Under the pieces are notes generated by a model, which was given only the letters and a program-made list of their open reading frames with translations, was not told the origin of the DNA and ran no database searches. A DNA stretch of 64,000 nt. Source: Pseudomonas sp. Irchel 3E13 (GTDB lineage: Bacteria > Pseudomonadota > Gammaproteobacteria > Pseudomonadales > Pseudomonadaceae). Where the stretch lies: contig NZ_FYDX01000003.1 of NCBI RefSeq assembly GCF_900187455.1, positions 62,001 to 126,000 on the forward strand. The letters run 5' to 3'. Shown here in pieces: positions 43,767 to 52,465 of the stretch (position 1 is the stretch's first letter; the number at the start of each line of letters is the position of its first letter). Position numbers and translations under genes: made by a program.

Positions 43767-45205
43767 ACGCCGTCTTTCGTGTGAGCCCGCTGCTGCTCGG
43801 CCTGGTGCTGGCCGGCTGCACCCTCGGCCCGGATTTCCAGCGCCCCGACAGCCAGGCGCCGCAGGCTTGGGCGCCGTTGCAGGGCGACGCCGCGGCGAGT
43901 CAGCCGCAGGCCGAACTGCTGGAACTGCGCTGGTGGGAAAGTTTTCATGACGCCCGTCTCAGCGCGCTGATCCAGCGGGTCGCCGACAACAACCTCGACC
44001 TGCGCATGGCCAGCGCCCGGCTTCTGCAAAGCCGTGCCCTGCGCAGCAGCATCGCCGCGGACCAAAGCCCTTCGGTGGATCTGAACGCCGGCTATAGCCG
44101 CGCCCGCAACAGCGCCGAAGGCCTCAGCGACCCGTCCGGCAATTCCGGCAAGGCCGCCTACAACCTGTGGCAGGGCGACCTGGTGGCGGGTTGGGAACTC
44201 GACCTCTGGGGCCGGGTGCGGCGTCAGGTGGAAGCCGCCGACGCCACGGTGCAAGTCGCCGAAAACGATCGTCGCGGTGTGCTGCTGGCGCTACTGGCGG
44301 AAACTGCCGGCGACTACATCCAGTTGCGCGCCGTGCAGCACACCCTGGCGGTGACCCGCAACAACCTGGATGTGGCCCGGCACAGCCTGAAGCTGTCCCG
44401 CGATCGCCAGGACCAGGGCGTCGCCACTCGCCTCGACGTCGCCCAGGCCAGCGCCCAGGTGGCGTCCATCGAGGCGCGCCTGCCGAGTCTGGAAGCGCGT
44501 CAGGCCGACCTGATCAACGCCCTCAGCCTGCTCGCCGCCGAGCCGCCGCGCAGCCTGCAAAACGAATTGCTGGAAGCCACCGAACTGCCGGCGCCGCAAC
44601 AACGCTTCGCCATCGGCGTGCCCTCGGAACTGGCCGAGCGTCGCCCGGATATCCGCCAGGCCGAGGCTCGGCTGCATGCTGCCACCGCCAGCATTGGCGT
44701 GGCCAAGGCGGACTTCTATCCGAGCATCCGCCTGTCTGGAAACCTCGGTTTCCAGGCGCTGCAACTGAGCGATTTCGGTGCCTGGGATTCGCGCCGGTTC
44801 GCCATCGGTCCGCAGCTTTCCCTGCCGATTTTCGAGGGCGGGCGGTTGCAGGGCACCCTCGAATTGCGCGAGGCCCAGCAACAGGAAGCGGCGCTGAACT
44901 ACCGCAAGGTGGTGCTCAGCGCCTGGCACGAAATCGACGATGTGCTACGCCTGTACAACGCCAGTCAATTGCGCCGCGACCACTTGGCAGAAGCCGTGCG
45001 GCAAAACCGCATCGCCCTGGAAACCGCCCAGCGCCAGTACGTCGAAGGCGCGGTGGACTTCCTCAATGTGCTCAGCGTGCAAGGGGCGTTGCTGGCCAGC
45101 GAAGAACAATGGATCGACAGCTCGGCGGCGGTGTCACAGGCCCTGGTGGGTTTGTACAAGGCGCTGGGTGGCGGCTGGCAGGCGTTTGATGTTGCCAGTA
45201 ACTGA
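43763..45205 (+). CDS. Outer-membrane efflux lipoprotein of the EmrAB-type pump
   Basis: A 480-aa NodT-type outer-membrane factor with a lipoprotein leader (LVLAGC, Cys at about 19) and two OEP domains. Third gene of the pump operon, overlapping the adaptor gene by 4 nt. Only distantly similar to the outer-membrane factor at 34.65 kb, so the two pumps are not a recent duplication. Confidence 0.92.
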   Translation: MNAVFRVSPLLLGLVLAGCTLGPDFQRPDSQAPQAWAPLQGDAAASQPQAELLELRWWESFHDARLSALIQRVADNNLDLRMASARLLQSRALRSSIAADQSPSVDLNAGYSRARNSAEGLSDPSGNSGKAAYNLWQGDLVAGWELDLWGRVRRQVEAADATVQVAENDRRGVLLALLAETAGDYIQLRAVQHTLAVTRNNLDVARHSLKLSRDRQDQGVATRLDVAQASAQVASIEARLPSLEARQADLINALSLLAAEPPRSLQNELLEATELPAPQQRFAIGVPSELAERRPDIRQAEARLHAATASIGVAKADFYPSIRLSGNLGFQALQLSDFGAWDSRRFAIGPQLSLPIFEGGRLQGTLELREAQQQEAALNYRKVVLSAWHEIDDVLRLYNASQLRRDHLAEAVRQNRIALETAQRQYVEGAVDFLNVLSVQGALLASEEQWIDSSAAVSQALVGLYKALGGGWQAFDVASN

Positions 45206-45233
45206 AGATTGATAACGGTAGGAGCGAGCTCGA

Positions 45234-46028
45234 ATGCATATTTCCCTGAACGGTAAACGCGCCATCGTCAGCGGTTCCACCGCCGGTATTGGCCTGGCCA
45301 TCGTGATCGGCCTGGCCGAGGCGGGCGCCGAAGTGGTGCTCAACGGCCGCACTCAGGCGCGGGTGGACCAGGCCCTCAAGCAGGTTCGCGAACGGGTGCC
45401 GGCGGCGCGGATCATCGGCGTCGCCGCCGACCTGGGCACGGTCGAAGGCGCTCGGGTGCTGTTCGAGCAAGTGCCGCAGACCGACATTCTGGTCAACAAC
45501 CTGGGCATCTTCGAACCCAAAGGCTTTTTCGAGATCAGCGACGACGACTGGCAACGCTTCTTCGACGTCAACGTCATGAGCGCGGTGCGCCTGTCGCGGC
45601 ACTACGCGCCGGGGATGGCCGAGCGCAACTGGGGGCGGGTGCTGTTCCTGTCCAGCGAGTCGGCGCTGGAGATTCCCACCGAAATGGTTCATTACGGCAC
45701 CACCAAGACCGCGCTGCTGGCGATTTCCCGCGGGCTGGCGGAAACCCTGGCTGGCACCGGAGTGACGGTCAACGCCGTGTTGCCGGGGCCGACCCGTTCG
45801 GAAGGCGTGGGTGATTTCTTCGCTGAAATGGCGAAAGAGCAGGGCGTGTCGGTGCAGGAAATGGAAGCCAACTTCATCGCCGAACACCGGCCCGGCTCGA
45901 TCATCCAGCGCCTGGCGACGGTGGAAGAAGTGGCGAATCTGGTGGTGTACCTGTCGTCGCGGCAGGCCAGTGCGACTACCGGAGCGGCGATGCGGGTGGA
46001 TGGTGGGGTGGTGCGGGCGATTGCTTGA
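45234..46028 (+). CDS. SDR-family oxidoreductase
   Basis: A 264-aa short-chain dehydrogenase: cofactor motif SGSTAGIG at about 13-20, NNLG where NNAG is usual, catalytic Ser (LFLSSESA) and YGTTK. The substrate is unknown. It lies 28 nt after the pump operon and may be co-transcribed. Its ribosome site (GGTAGGAGCGAGCTCG) looks like a cut-down REP half, see findings. Confidence 0.88.
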   Translation: MHISLNGKRAIVSGSTAGIGLAIVIGLAEAGAEVVLNGRTQARVDQALKQVRERVPAARIIGVAADLGTVEGARVLFEQVPQTDILVNNLGIFEPKGFFEISDDDWQRFFDVNVMSAVRLSRHYAPGMAERNWGRVLFLSSESALEIPTEMVHYGTTKTALLAISRGLAETLAGTGVTVNAVLPGPTRSEGVGDFFAEMAKEQGVSVQEMEANFIAEHRPGSIIQRLATVEEVANLVVYLSSRQASATTGAAMRVDGGVVRAIA

Positions 46029-46073
46029 TTCAGGCCTCATCGCGGGTAAGCAAAAAGCTTCATGCCTCCACGA

Positions 46074-46105
46074 ACGGTGGGAGCGGATGAATCCGCTCCC
46101 ACCGT
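46074..46105. terminator. Perfect 15-bp hairpin between convergent SDR genes
   Basis: ACGGTGGGAGCGGAT (46074-46088) pairs fully with ATCCGCTCCCACCGT (46091-46105) around a 2-nt loop. An outer pair (CCTCATCGC near 46036 with GCGATGAAG near 46136) can enclose it. No U-tract; it probably belongs to a REP-like repeat class acting as a bidirectional terminator. Confidence 0.65.
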
Positions 46106-46156
46106 ACGAGGCGATCTGACGTCTTGTGCTTGCCAGCGATGAAGCCAGTAGCCCCC

Positions 46157-46981
46157 CTACAAATCCCGATCCAGCCCAAATTTCTTCTTCAACACCTTAT
46201 CCAGCAACCGCGTCGGCAACCAACTCGCCAGCCACGGCAACGCCCGACTCCCATTCCCCAACCGCACCAGCGGCGGTGTCTGGTTTTGCTGCGCCGCCTT
46301 GAGCAATCCCTTGGCGAATTCCGTGGCCGGGGTCGGCTTGTCCTGCGAGGCCCGCGCCCGTGCCCGGATGCTTTCACGCATCGGCCACCACGCCGATTCC
46401 GGTTTCAGCAGTTGCTCGGCCTCATGCCCGGCGTTGCTGGCGAAGCTGGACTGAATCGCCCCCGGTTGCACTTCCATCACCCGGATGCCGAAGGGCGACA
46501 ACTCAAGCCGCAGCGCATCGCTCAACGCATGCACCGCCGCCTTCGACGCGCAGTAAGCGCCGGCGAACGGCGTCACCAACACGCCGGACACGCTGCCGAT
46601 ATTCACCACCAGCCCACGGTTGCGACGCAGCAAGCCGAACAGCGAACGGGTCACCCCGACCACGGCAAACACATTGGTCTCGAACTGCCGGCGCATCGCC
46701 TCGACGCCGCCGTCCAGCAGCGGGCCCATGGCGCCGTAGCCGGCGTTGTTGATCAGCACGTCGAGGCCGCCGTGGGCGTAGTCGATTTCTTCGCTCAGGT
46801 GTTGCAGCGCCTGTGGGTCGTTCACATCCAGTTGGCGGGCGCGAAAACCGGCAGACGCCAGCGCCGCGACATCCTCGGCCTTGCGCGCCGTGGCCCAGAC
46901 CTCGTAGCCCGCCTGTTTGAACGTGTCGGCCAGGGCACGGCCGATACCACTGGAGCAACCGGTGATGAGAGCGATGGGCAT
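46157..46981 (-). CDS. SDR-family oxidoreductase
   Basis: A 274-aa classical short-chain dehydrogenase: TGCSSGIG at 7-14, NNAG in DVLINNAGYGAMGP, catalytic Ser in VNIGSVSG, and YCASK. The C-terminal tail is basic (LLDKVLKKKFGLDRDL) and may touch the membrane. The substrate is unknown. It converges on the preceding SDR gene and follows the RHS gene on the same strand after an 81-nt gap. Confidence 0.88.
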   Translation of the reverse strand: MPIALITGCSSGIGRALADTFKQAGYEVWATARKAEDVAALASAGFRARQLDVNDPQALQHLSEEIDYAHGGLDVLINNAGYGAMGPLLDGGVEAMRRQFETNVFAVVGVTRSLFGLLRRNRGLVVNIGSVSGVLVTPFAGAYCASKAAVHALSDALRLELSPFGIRVMEVQPGAIQSSFASNAGHEAEQLLKPESAWWPMRESIRARARASQDKPTPATEFAKGLLKAAQQNQTPPLVRLGNGSRALPWLASWLPTRLLDKVLKKKFGLDRDL

Positions 46982-47062
46982 GAGGCGGTCCTTCGGCGTG
47001 GGGAAGAAACGCCGATCATACGGGATGTGCCATCACGCCGGGATGACTGTGTCGGTCCGCGG

Positions 47063-49843
47063 TCAACGGCCAACGCAGTTCTTGAACAGCACCCGCCAGC
47101 CACTCGCCTTTCGGGTGCTGACCGCCGTGGGCCGTGTGGGGGGTGGCACGGCTACCCGGTTATTTCGGCGCTGCACGAGAGGCTTCGCGGGGGGCAGGGC
47201 CGCCAGCACTCTACGCTGCTCAACCTCACTCGGACTGATGCCCTGGTCATGGGCCTCGAAGAGGAGGTTGATGCCGTGGGTATCGGCGTAGGTCTGCCGG
47301 ACGCGCTCCCATAGCCCGGAGTCCTTCAGGTAGCCGATCACCTTTTCATGACCTCCCTTGAGTGTATTCACCAGATCGACGTACTCCTCGGGCGAAGCGA
47401 CCGAAAGCCTGACCGCCGAATCGAAGTCGCTGGATTGCTTGATGGGTTCGTAACGGACATTGCGCGCCCCTGGTGCCAGTTGGCCAAGCAGGGCCTCGAC
47501 CGTGGCGGCGTTCGCCAGCGGTTTGTAATGGCCGGAGTGGTTGTCGAAGACGACGCCGCCATCGTTCCCGCTGCGGATTCGCCCGGCAAACAGCGGCAAT
47601 CCCATCCCCGGCTGAATCCCCATGTGGCGCATGAAGGTGTTGACGAACAGGCGCGGGAGGTTATCCCGGTCCTGGAAGATCGCGATGGCGCTGCCTTCAT
47701 CGCTCATCGACCAGTCCGGCGTGGCATTCATGGCCTGCATGCCCCGTGAATACACCGAGCGGGTGGTTTGGAAGGCCCTGCTGGCTGCGTCCCAGCGCAG
47801 CTCTTCGAACCAGCCGCTGCCAATGTCGGCGCCTTCAAGGGCATCAGCAATCAGAATATCCGCCGGAACCTTCTGCGTTCCCTGCTCATCCCGGTAGCTC
47901 AGCGGGTTGTTGCCGACCATCCGGTAGAGGTTGAGCCCGTCACCGTAGCCGGCAGGGTCGGGATTGATCCAGCGCATCAGCCACGGAGCGTAGTAACGCA
48001 GGCCGTAGTAGTAGAGCCCCGAAGCCTCACGTTCCTTGCCCGAGTAACGGCGGCGCTTGCACCCGGCGTTGTCCGCCGTGCGCGCGGCCCAGCAAGCGGT
48101 GGCGCCAAACGGGTAATAGACCTCATGTGTGAGCAACGCGACGGCTGCATCCAGTTCCAGGCAACTGGAGCCCAGGTGATCGCGCAACTGATAGCGGCAC
48201 TGGTTGTTTTCGATACCGGGCGGCGGCGCCTTCGGCCAATGCAGGACTTGCACCCGGGCGCGTCCGGCCGTGCAAAGCACCACGCGCAGGACATCGTCGT
48301 CGCTGCCGTTGCGGTGCAGTTCCAGTCCCGGCAGATAACGCACCTCGGACCGCACGACACGGCCGCCGACCACCTGTTGTCGCACTTTGCGCAGGCGCCT
48401 GCCGCTGCCGTCCTGGATATAGCGTTCGTAGTCGCTCGCCGCGTCCTTGCGGCTGACGATGCTGAGCTGTTCGAGCTGGTTGCGCGGGTTCCACAGCAGT
48501 GTTTGCCCCGGCTGCAACTGGAGCAGGTTGCCGTTGGCATCGAATGCGCTATCGATAGAGATGGCGCCGGTGGGCGCCTCGGTCACGGCGCGATTGCTGT
48601 CGGTCGCGACGTTCAGGGTCTGGGTGAATTGCCGAGCGCCGAAATGCCGTAGCTCGGTCAGGTTGCCGGCTGCGTCATAGCGGTAGGTCTGCCGGTAGTT
48701 GAGCAGGCGGGCGGGGTCGATGGGCGCGGGTTGCAGGTCCGGCAGATGCGGCCCGTGGTCGGCGTTGTCCTGCTCCCAGCCGCTGGCTTCGATCAGTTGA
48801 TACAGGCTGTCGTAGCGATAGCGGTTGACCGGTTCGATACGCTGGTTACGAAAGTACCGGACCGGCAGGGCGCGGTCTTCGATGGCGACGAGATTGCCCA
48901 CTGCGTCATGACTGTAATGCAGGTCCTGAAGTAACGGCCCCGAGGGCCTGCTGCTGCGCAGTGTGAGCAGCCTGCCGTTCGCCGGATCATGGCCGGCGCG
49001 GCTGACCACCCCATTGCCTGCCGTTTCGCAGGTGACCTGCCCGAGCGCGTTGTAGTCAATGGCGCTGATCAGTTGGCGGGTCTGTCCCGTCGCGGCATTG
49101 AACAGCGCGACCGCCTTTTGCAGCCCGGCGAGGTCGTGGGTGAACAGGTGGCGGTTGCCGACCGCGTCGCTGCATTGAATCGGCTGACCTACGGCATTGA
49201 ACTGGCTGGCGGAGCTGAAACCCGTGTCCTCCAGCAACAGGTCGCGGGCAGCGACGTCCTCAGGCCAGTCCGGGTGATCGAGCGAAATCAGAAAGTGCCG
49301 ACGCTGCAGGCTCACGCCGCCGCCAAGCGCGTAGCCGACAACGTGCTCACTGCCTGCGGGATCGTCATGCCGCAGCAGCCGGCCACACTGGTTGTGGCTA
49401 GCGAATGCCGGGTCTGCACCGGCGTAGTCGAAGCGCTCGACCACGGCGTCGGCACCCTGCGCAGATGCTTGGGCGACCTCGATGATGCGCAGCAGGCCAT
49501 CGTGGACGAAGCGCGTCGAGGTTCCTCGGCCGTCCCATGTCCGCTGCGTGATGCCCGCGTCAGTGTGCAGTTGCAGCTTCCAGCCGGCGTCCACGCTGTC
49601 GCTCAGTAGCTGCTGGCCCGAGAGGCTGGACACACAGGTCAGGTTGACCTTGTCTGGCCCCAGGCGCGGATCGCCCGTGCGCCATGGGTGCCCGGCCGGG
49701 GTCCACGACTGATGGCTGATCCTCGCTTCGGCGGTGTTCTCGCTGTCGTCGCGGCAATACGCCACGGTGCGCACATTCAGGCCGCGGGGATCAATCACCG
49801 CCAGCGTCGGGGTATGGCGGTGCGGTGTGCGGGTAGGGAGCAT
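47063..49843 (-). CDS. TccC-like RHS-repeat toxin-type protein with a variable C-terminal domain
   Basis: A 926-aa protein. The N-terminus (TPTLAVIDPRGLNVRTVAYCR, then SLSGQQLLSDSVDAGW) is that of TccC insecticidal-toxin subunits, YD-type repeats fill about 100-600, and the RHS core ends with RYYAPWLMRWINPDPAGYGDGLNLYRMVGNNP, the site where family members self-cleave. Residues 656-926 are a variable C-terminal domain that includes NHSGHYKPLANAATVEALL; its activity is not recognisable. No PAAR, VgrG, TcA or TcB is near. The ATG at 49843 gives the family N-terminus but has a poor ribosome site; the frame extends to 50161 through low-quality sequence. Confidence 0.85.
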   Translation of the reverse strand: MLPTRTPHRHTPTLAVIDPRGLNVRTVAYCRDDSENTAEARISHQSWTPAGHPWRTGDPRLGPDKVNLTCVSSLSGQQLLSDSVDAGWKLQLHTDAGITQRTWDGRGTSTRFVHDGLLRIIEVAQASAQGADAVVERFDYAGADPAFASHNQCGRLLRHDDPAGSEHVVGYALGGGVSLQRRHFLISLDHPDWPEDVAARDLLLEDTGFSSASQFNAVGQPIQCSDAVGNRHLFTHDLAGLQKAVALFNAATGQTRQLISAIDYNALGQVTCETAGNGVVSRAGHDPANGRLLTLRSSRPSGPLLQDLHYSHDAVGNLVAIEDRALPVRYFRNQRIEPVNRYRYDSLYQLIEASGWEQDNADHGPHLPDLQPAPIDPARLLNYRQTYRYDAAGNLTELRHFGARQFTQTLNVATDSNRAVTEAPTGAISIDSAFDANGNLLQLQPGQTLLWNPRNQLEQLSIVSRKDAASDYERYIQDGSGRRLRKVRQQVVGGRVVRSEVRYLPGLELHRNGSDDDVLRVVLCTAGRARVQVLHWPKAPPPGIENNQCRYQLRDHLGSSCLELDAAVALLTHEVYYPFGATACWAARTADNAGCKRRRYSGKEREASGLYYYGLRYYAPWLMRWINPDPAGYGDGLNLYRMVGNNPLSYRDEQGTQKVPADILIADALEGADIGSGWFEELRWDAASRAFQTTRSVYSRGMQAMNATPDWSMSDEGSAIAIFQDRDNLPRLFVNTFMRHMGIQPGMGLPLFAGRIRSGNDGGVVFDNHSGHYKPLANAATVEALLGQLAPGARNVRYEPIKQSSDFDSAVRLSVASPEEYVDLVNTLKGGHEKVIGYLKDSGLWERVRQTYADTHGINLLFEAHDQGISPSEVEQRRVLAALPPAKPLVQRRNNRVAVPPPTRPTAVSTRKASGWRVLFKNCVGR

Positions 49844-49871
49844 GGACGGCAATTCCGGCGGGCTCAGTCGG

Positions 49872-50222
49872 TCAATAGAGTCTGTGCAGTTCCTTTTTGA
49901 TTCTTTCGATGTTGTTGGTGCTGATGGTTTGTGGTTTGCCGCTGCTCGGCAGCAGCACCTGGGAGAGCAGGGGATTGATCTGCCAGTCCATGATGATTCG
50001 CGCCAGTTTCTGTTTTCGATCGGAGGGTTCACGGTGGTCGACGGTGAAATCGTAGAAGACGAACTGCGGCATGGACTGCGCCAGTGCCTGGATTCTGGGT
50101 TGCAGGTTGACGTAGGGCGGGCAACTGGATGAGCCGATAAGGATGATTCCCGGTCGGTCACGTTCGTCGGACTCCAGGATCCCGGCGAGTGATTCTGTTC
50201 CGTTCAGGTGACAGATGCTCAT
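49872..50222 (-). CDS. Small thioredoxin-fold-like protein upstream of the RHS gene
   Basis: A 116-aa protein with an excellent AGGAGG site. The stretch GIILIGSSSCPPYVNLQPRIQALAQSMPQFVFYDFTVDH (about 25-63) has the strand, Cys-Pro loop, helix, strand order of thioredoxins, but with one cysteine (Cys34) in SCPPY instead of CxxC. The C-terminal part runs into a second strand-helix pair (NPLLSQVLLPSSGKPQTI). It ends 28 nt before the RHS start, so the pair is probably co-transcribed. Function is unknown; chaperone, partner or immunity are possible. Confidence 0.72.
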   Translation of the reverse strand: MSICHLNGTESLAGILESDERDRPGIILIGSSSCPPYVNLQPRIQALAQSMPQFVFYDFTVDHREPSDRKQKLARIIMDWQINPLLSQVLLPSSGKPQTISTNNIERIKKELHRLY

Positions 50223-50300
50223 GGGCAGCCTCCTGCGGGGGCTGGCTTATGAAGGCTTCATTTAACGCGCTGATGGCATTTTGCGGTACTGGCAAAAATG

Positions 50301-50765
50301 CTAGTTGGCGAAGGTTCCCTGCAGGCGTTCGGCGCGGAATTCCAGGGTTTGCGGGCGATAGCCCGGACGCAGCGGCGGCAGGGGCAGGCAGTCGCTCCAG
50401 TTGGCGCCGGCCTGGAGTTCGCCGGGGCCGCGGTAGCGGGGCGCGGCGTAGGTGTTTTCGGCGAGATTGACGCTGTCACCCGGCGCATAGGCCGCGACCC
50501 GCCAGTGCAGTTCCACCAGTGGCACGTCGTTGCCGTTGTTCATCTGCACCCGCAGCGGGCGCCCGGCGGGGCACTCTTGTGGCGCGTAGTCCAGGCGCAG
50601 TTCCAGCCGTGCCAGTTGGCGGGCCTCGCGGTTATCCAGCCAGACCACCCAGGCGCCGACCATCACCAGCCCGAGCAGCGCCGCCAGCGAGACCGGCAGC
50701 GCCTTGGCCGGGTAGCGCAGCAGCAGGACCAGCCAGGTAAGGATGAGCAGGATGCCGATGATCAT
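50301..50765 (-). CDS. Conserved membrane-anchored protein of unknown function
   Basis: A 154-aa protein with two N-terminal membrane helices (MIIGILLILTWLVLLLRYP and ALPVSLAALLGLVMVGAWVVWL) and an extracytoplasmic domain from about residue 50 that looks like a beta-sandwich (LELRLDYAPQECPAGRPLRVQMNNGNDVPLVELHWRVAAYAPG). Pseudomonads carry close relatives, sometimes labelled multidrug transporter without basis. The ATG at 50765 has no clear ribosome site; a TTG at 50807 is an alternative start. Confidence 0.72.
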   Translation of the reverse strand: MIIGILLILTWLVLLLRYPAKALPVSLAALLGLVMVGAWVVWLDNREARQLARLELRLDYAPQECPAGRPLRVQMNNGNDVPLVELHWRVAAYAPGDSVNLAENTYAAPRYRGPGELQAGANWSDCLPLPPLRPGYRPQTLEFRAERLQGTFAN

Positions 50766-50901
50766 GACGAGTACCGAGACGGAGGGGTTCCTTGATCCTA
50801 GCGGCAAGGTGGGCGGGCTGTCATGTTTGTCACGAGGCCTGACCCGCCGCGCCGCGGGTTAGCAGACCGAGCCACGAGAAACCCCGGCAGGACCGTTTGA
50901 A

Positions 50902-50927
50902 CTGTAGGAGCGAGCTTGCTCGCGAAG
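50902..50927. repeat. Solitary REP element after algA
   Basis: A single GTAGGAGCGAGCTTGCTCGC unit extended to CGAAG on the right. It lies 50 nt beyond the algA stop, past the terminator hairpin, in the alg operon's 3' flank. Confidence 0.85.
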
Positions 50928-50944
50928 GGCGCAACGCAATGAAA

Positions 50945-50964
50945 CCGTGCCCCGAAGGGCACGG
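50945..50964 (-). terminator. Hairpin terminator after algA
   Basis: On the minus strand CCGTGCCC-TTCG-GGGCACGG is followed by TTTCATT, a short U-rich tail. It lies 12 nt after the algA stop and probably ends the alginate operon. Confidence 0.65.
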
Positions 50965-50976
50965 CCCGGCACCTCT

Positions 50977-52428
50977 TTACTGCGCGATCGTCTTGATCGA
51001 CACCCCGCGCTCGATCGGCGTCGAGCGGCCGTAGATGTCTTCGAAGCGCTCGATATCGTCCTCGCCCAGGTAACTGCCGGACTGCACTTCGATGATTTCC
51101 AGCGGGATCTTGCCGGGGTTGCGCAGGCGGTGGATGGAGGCGATCGGGATGTAGGTGGACTGGTTTTCGGTGAGCAGGAACACGTTTTCGTCACAGGTCA
51201 CCTCGGCGGTGCCGGTGACCACGATCCAGTGTTCGGCGCGGTGGTGGTGCATCTGCAGCGACAGGCTGGCGCCCGGCTTGACGGTGATGTGCTTGACCTG
51301 GAAGCGCCCGCCCATGTCCACCGAGTCGTAGGACCCCCACGGTCGGTAGACCTCGCAGTGGGTCTGGGTCTCGCTGCGGCCTTGGGCGTCGAGGGTGTTG
51401 ACCATTTGCTTGACGCCCTGAACCTTGTCCTTGTGGGCGATCATCATGGCGTCCTTGGTTTCGACCACGACGATGTTTTCCAGGCCGATCACCGACACCA
51501 GTTTGCCGTTGCCGTGGATCATGCAGTTGTGGCTGTCCTGCACCACTACGTCGCCCTTGGTGACGTTGCCGTTGTCGTCCTTCGGGTGCACGTCCCACAA
51601 CGATGACCAGCAGCCGACATCGCTCCAGCCGGCGGACAGCGGCACGACGCAGGCGCGCTGGGTTTTTTCCATCACCGCGTAGTCGATGGAGTTGTCCGGG
51701 CAGCAGGCGAAGGTGGCTTCGTCGATGCTCAGGCTGTCGCCGTCTTCCTGGCTGCGTTCGAGGGTCAGCAGGCAGGTGTCGTAGATGTCCGGGTCGTGCT
51801 TTTTCAGCTCTTCGAGGAAGCGGCTGGCGCGGAACAGGAACATGCCGCTGTTCCAGAAGTAACCGCCGGCCTGGACGAATTCGCGGGCGCGTTTTTCATC
51901 GGGTTTTTCCACGAACTGCGCGACCCGGCTGACGCCCTCCGGCAGCAGCGCATCCTGGCTGGAACGGATGTAGCCGTAACCGGTTTCCGGTTTGGTCGCG
52001 GGGATGCCGAACAGCACCATCTCGCCGCGTTCGGCGGCCACGGTGGCCAGGGCGAGGGCGCGTTGCAGGGCTTTCTGGTCGTCGATCACGTGGTCGGCGG
52101 GCAGCACCAGCATCAACTCGTCGCGGCCTTCATTGATCAGCTTCATCGCACTGAGCGCCACCGCCGGCGCGGTGTTGCGGCCGAAGGGTTCCATGAGGAT
52201 GGCCTGGGTCTCCAGGCTCAGGCTGCTCAGTTGCTCGTTGACGATGAAGCGGTGGTCTTTGTTGCAGACCACGATGGGCGTGTCCATGCCGTCGAACACC
52301 AGCCGCGACAGGGTCTGCTGGAACAGCGTGTGTTCGCCGGTGAGGGCCAGGAACTGCTTGGGAAATTGCTTGCGCGACAGCGGCCACAGGCGCGAACCGT
52401 TACCACCGGACAGGATGACTGGAATCAT
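50977..52428 (-). CDS. algA: Mannose-1-phosphate guanylyltransferase/mannose-6-phosphate isomerase
   Basis: A 483-aa bifunctional type II enzyme making GDP-mannose for alginate. The N-terminal nucleotidyltransferase carries GGNGSRLWPLSRKQFPKQF at 8-26; the C-terminal cupin has the metal-binding segment QMHHHRAEHWIVVTGTAEVT. Last gene of the operon; 37 nt after algF. Confidence 0.96.
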   Translation of the reverse strand: MIPVILSGGNGSRLWPLSRKQFPKQFLALTGEHTLFQQTLSRLVFDGMDTPIVVCNKDHRFIVNEQLSSLSLETQAILMEPFGRNTAPAVALSAMKLINEGRDELMLVLPADHVIDDQKALQRALALATVAAERGEMVLFGIPATKPETGYGYIRSSQDALLPEGVSRVAQFVEKPDEKRAREFVQAGGYFWNSGMFLFRASRFLEELKKHDPDIYDTCLLTLERSQEDGDSLSIDEATFACCPDNSIDYAVMEKTQRACVVPLSAGWSDVGCWSSLWDVHPKDDNGNVTKGDVVVQDSHNCMIHGNGKLVSVIGLENIVVVETKDAMMIAHKDKVQGVKQMVNTLDAQGRSETQTHCEVYRPWGSYDSVDMGGRFQVKHITVKPGASLSLQMHHHRAEHWIVVTGTAEVTCDENVFLLTENQSTYIPIASIHRLRNPGKIPLEIIEVQSGSYLGEDDIERFEDIYGRSTPIERGVSIKTIAQ

Positions 52429-52465
52429 GGTTGTTCTCCGAATCGTTCAATAAAGGGCAGTGGAA

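Noticed and set aside
49844-50161. N-terminal extension of the RHS protein to 50161
   Set aside because: The extra 106 residues are Ser/Arg/Pro rich with no family similarity and overlap the well-supported thioredoxin-like gene in another frame; the TccC-type N-terminus begins at 49843.
47063-50222. Type VI secretion or complete Tc toxin locus
   Set aside because: No VgrG, PAAR, Hcp, TcA or TcB gene lies near the RHS protein in this window.
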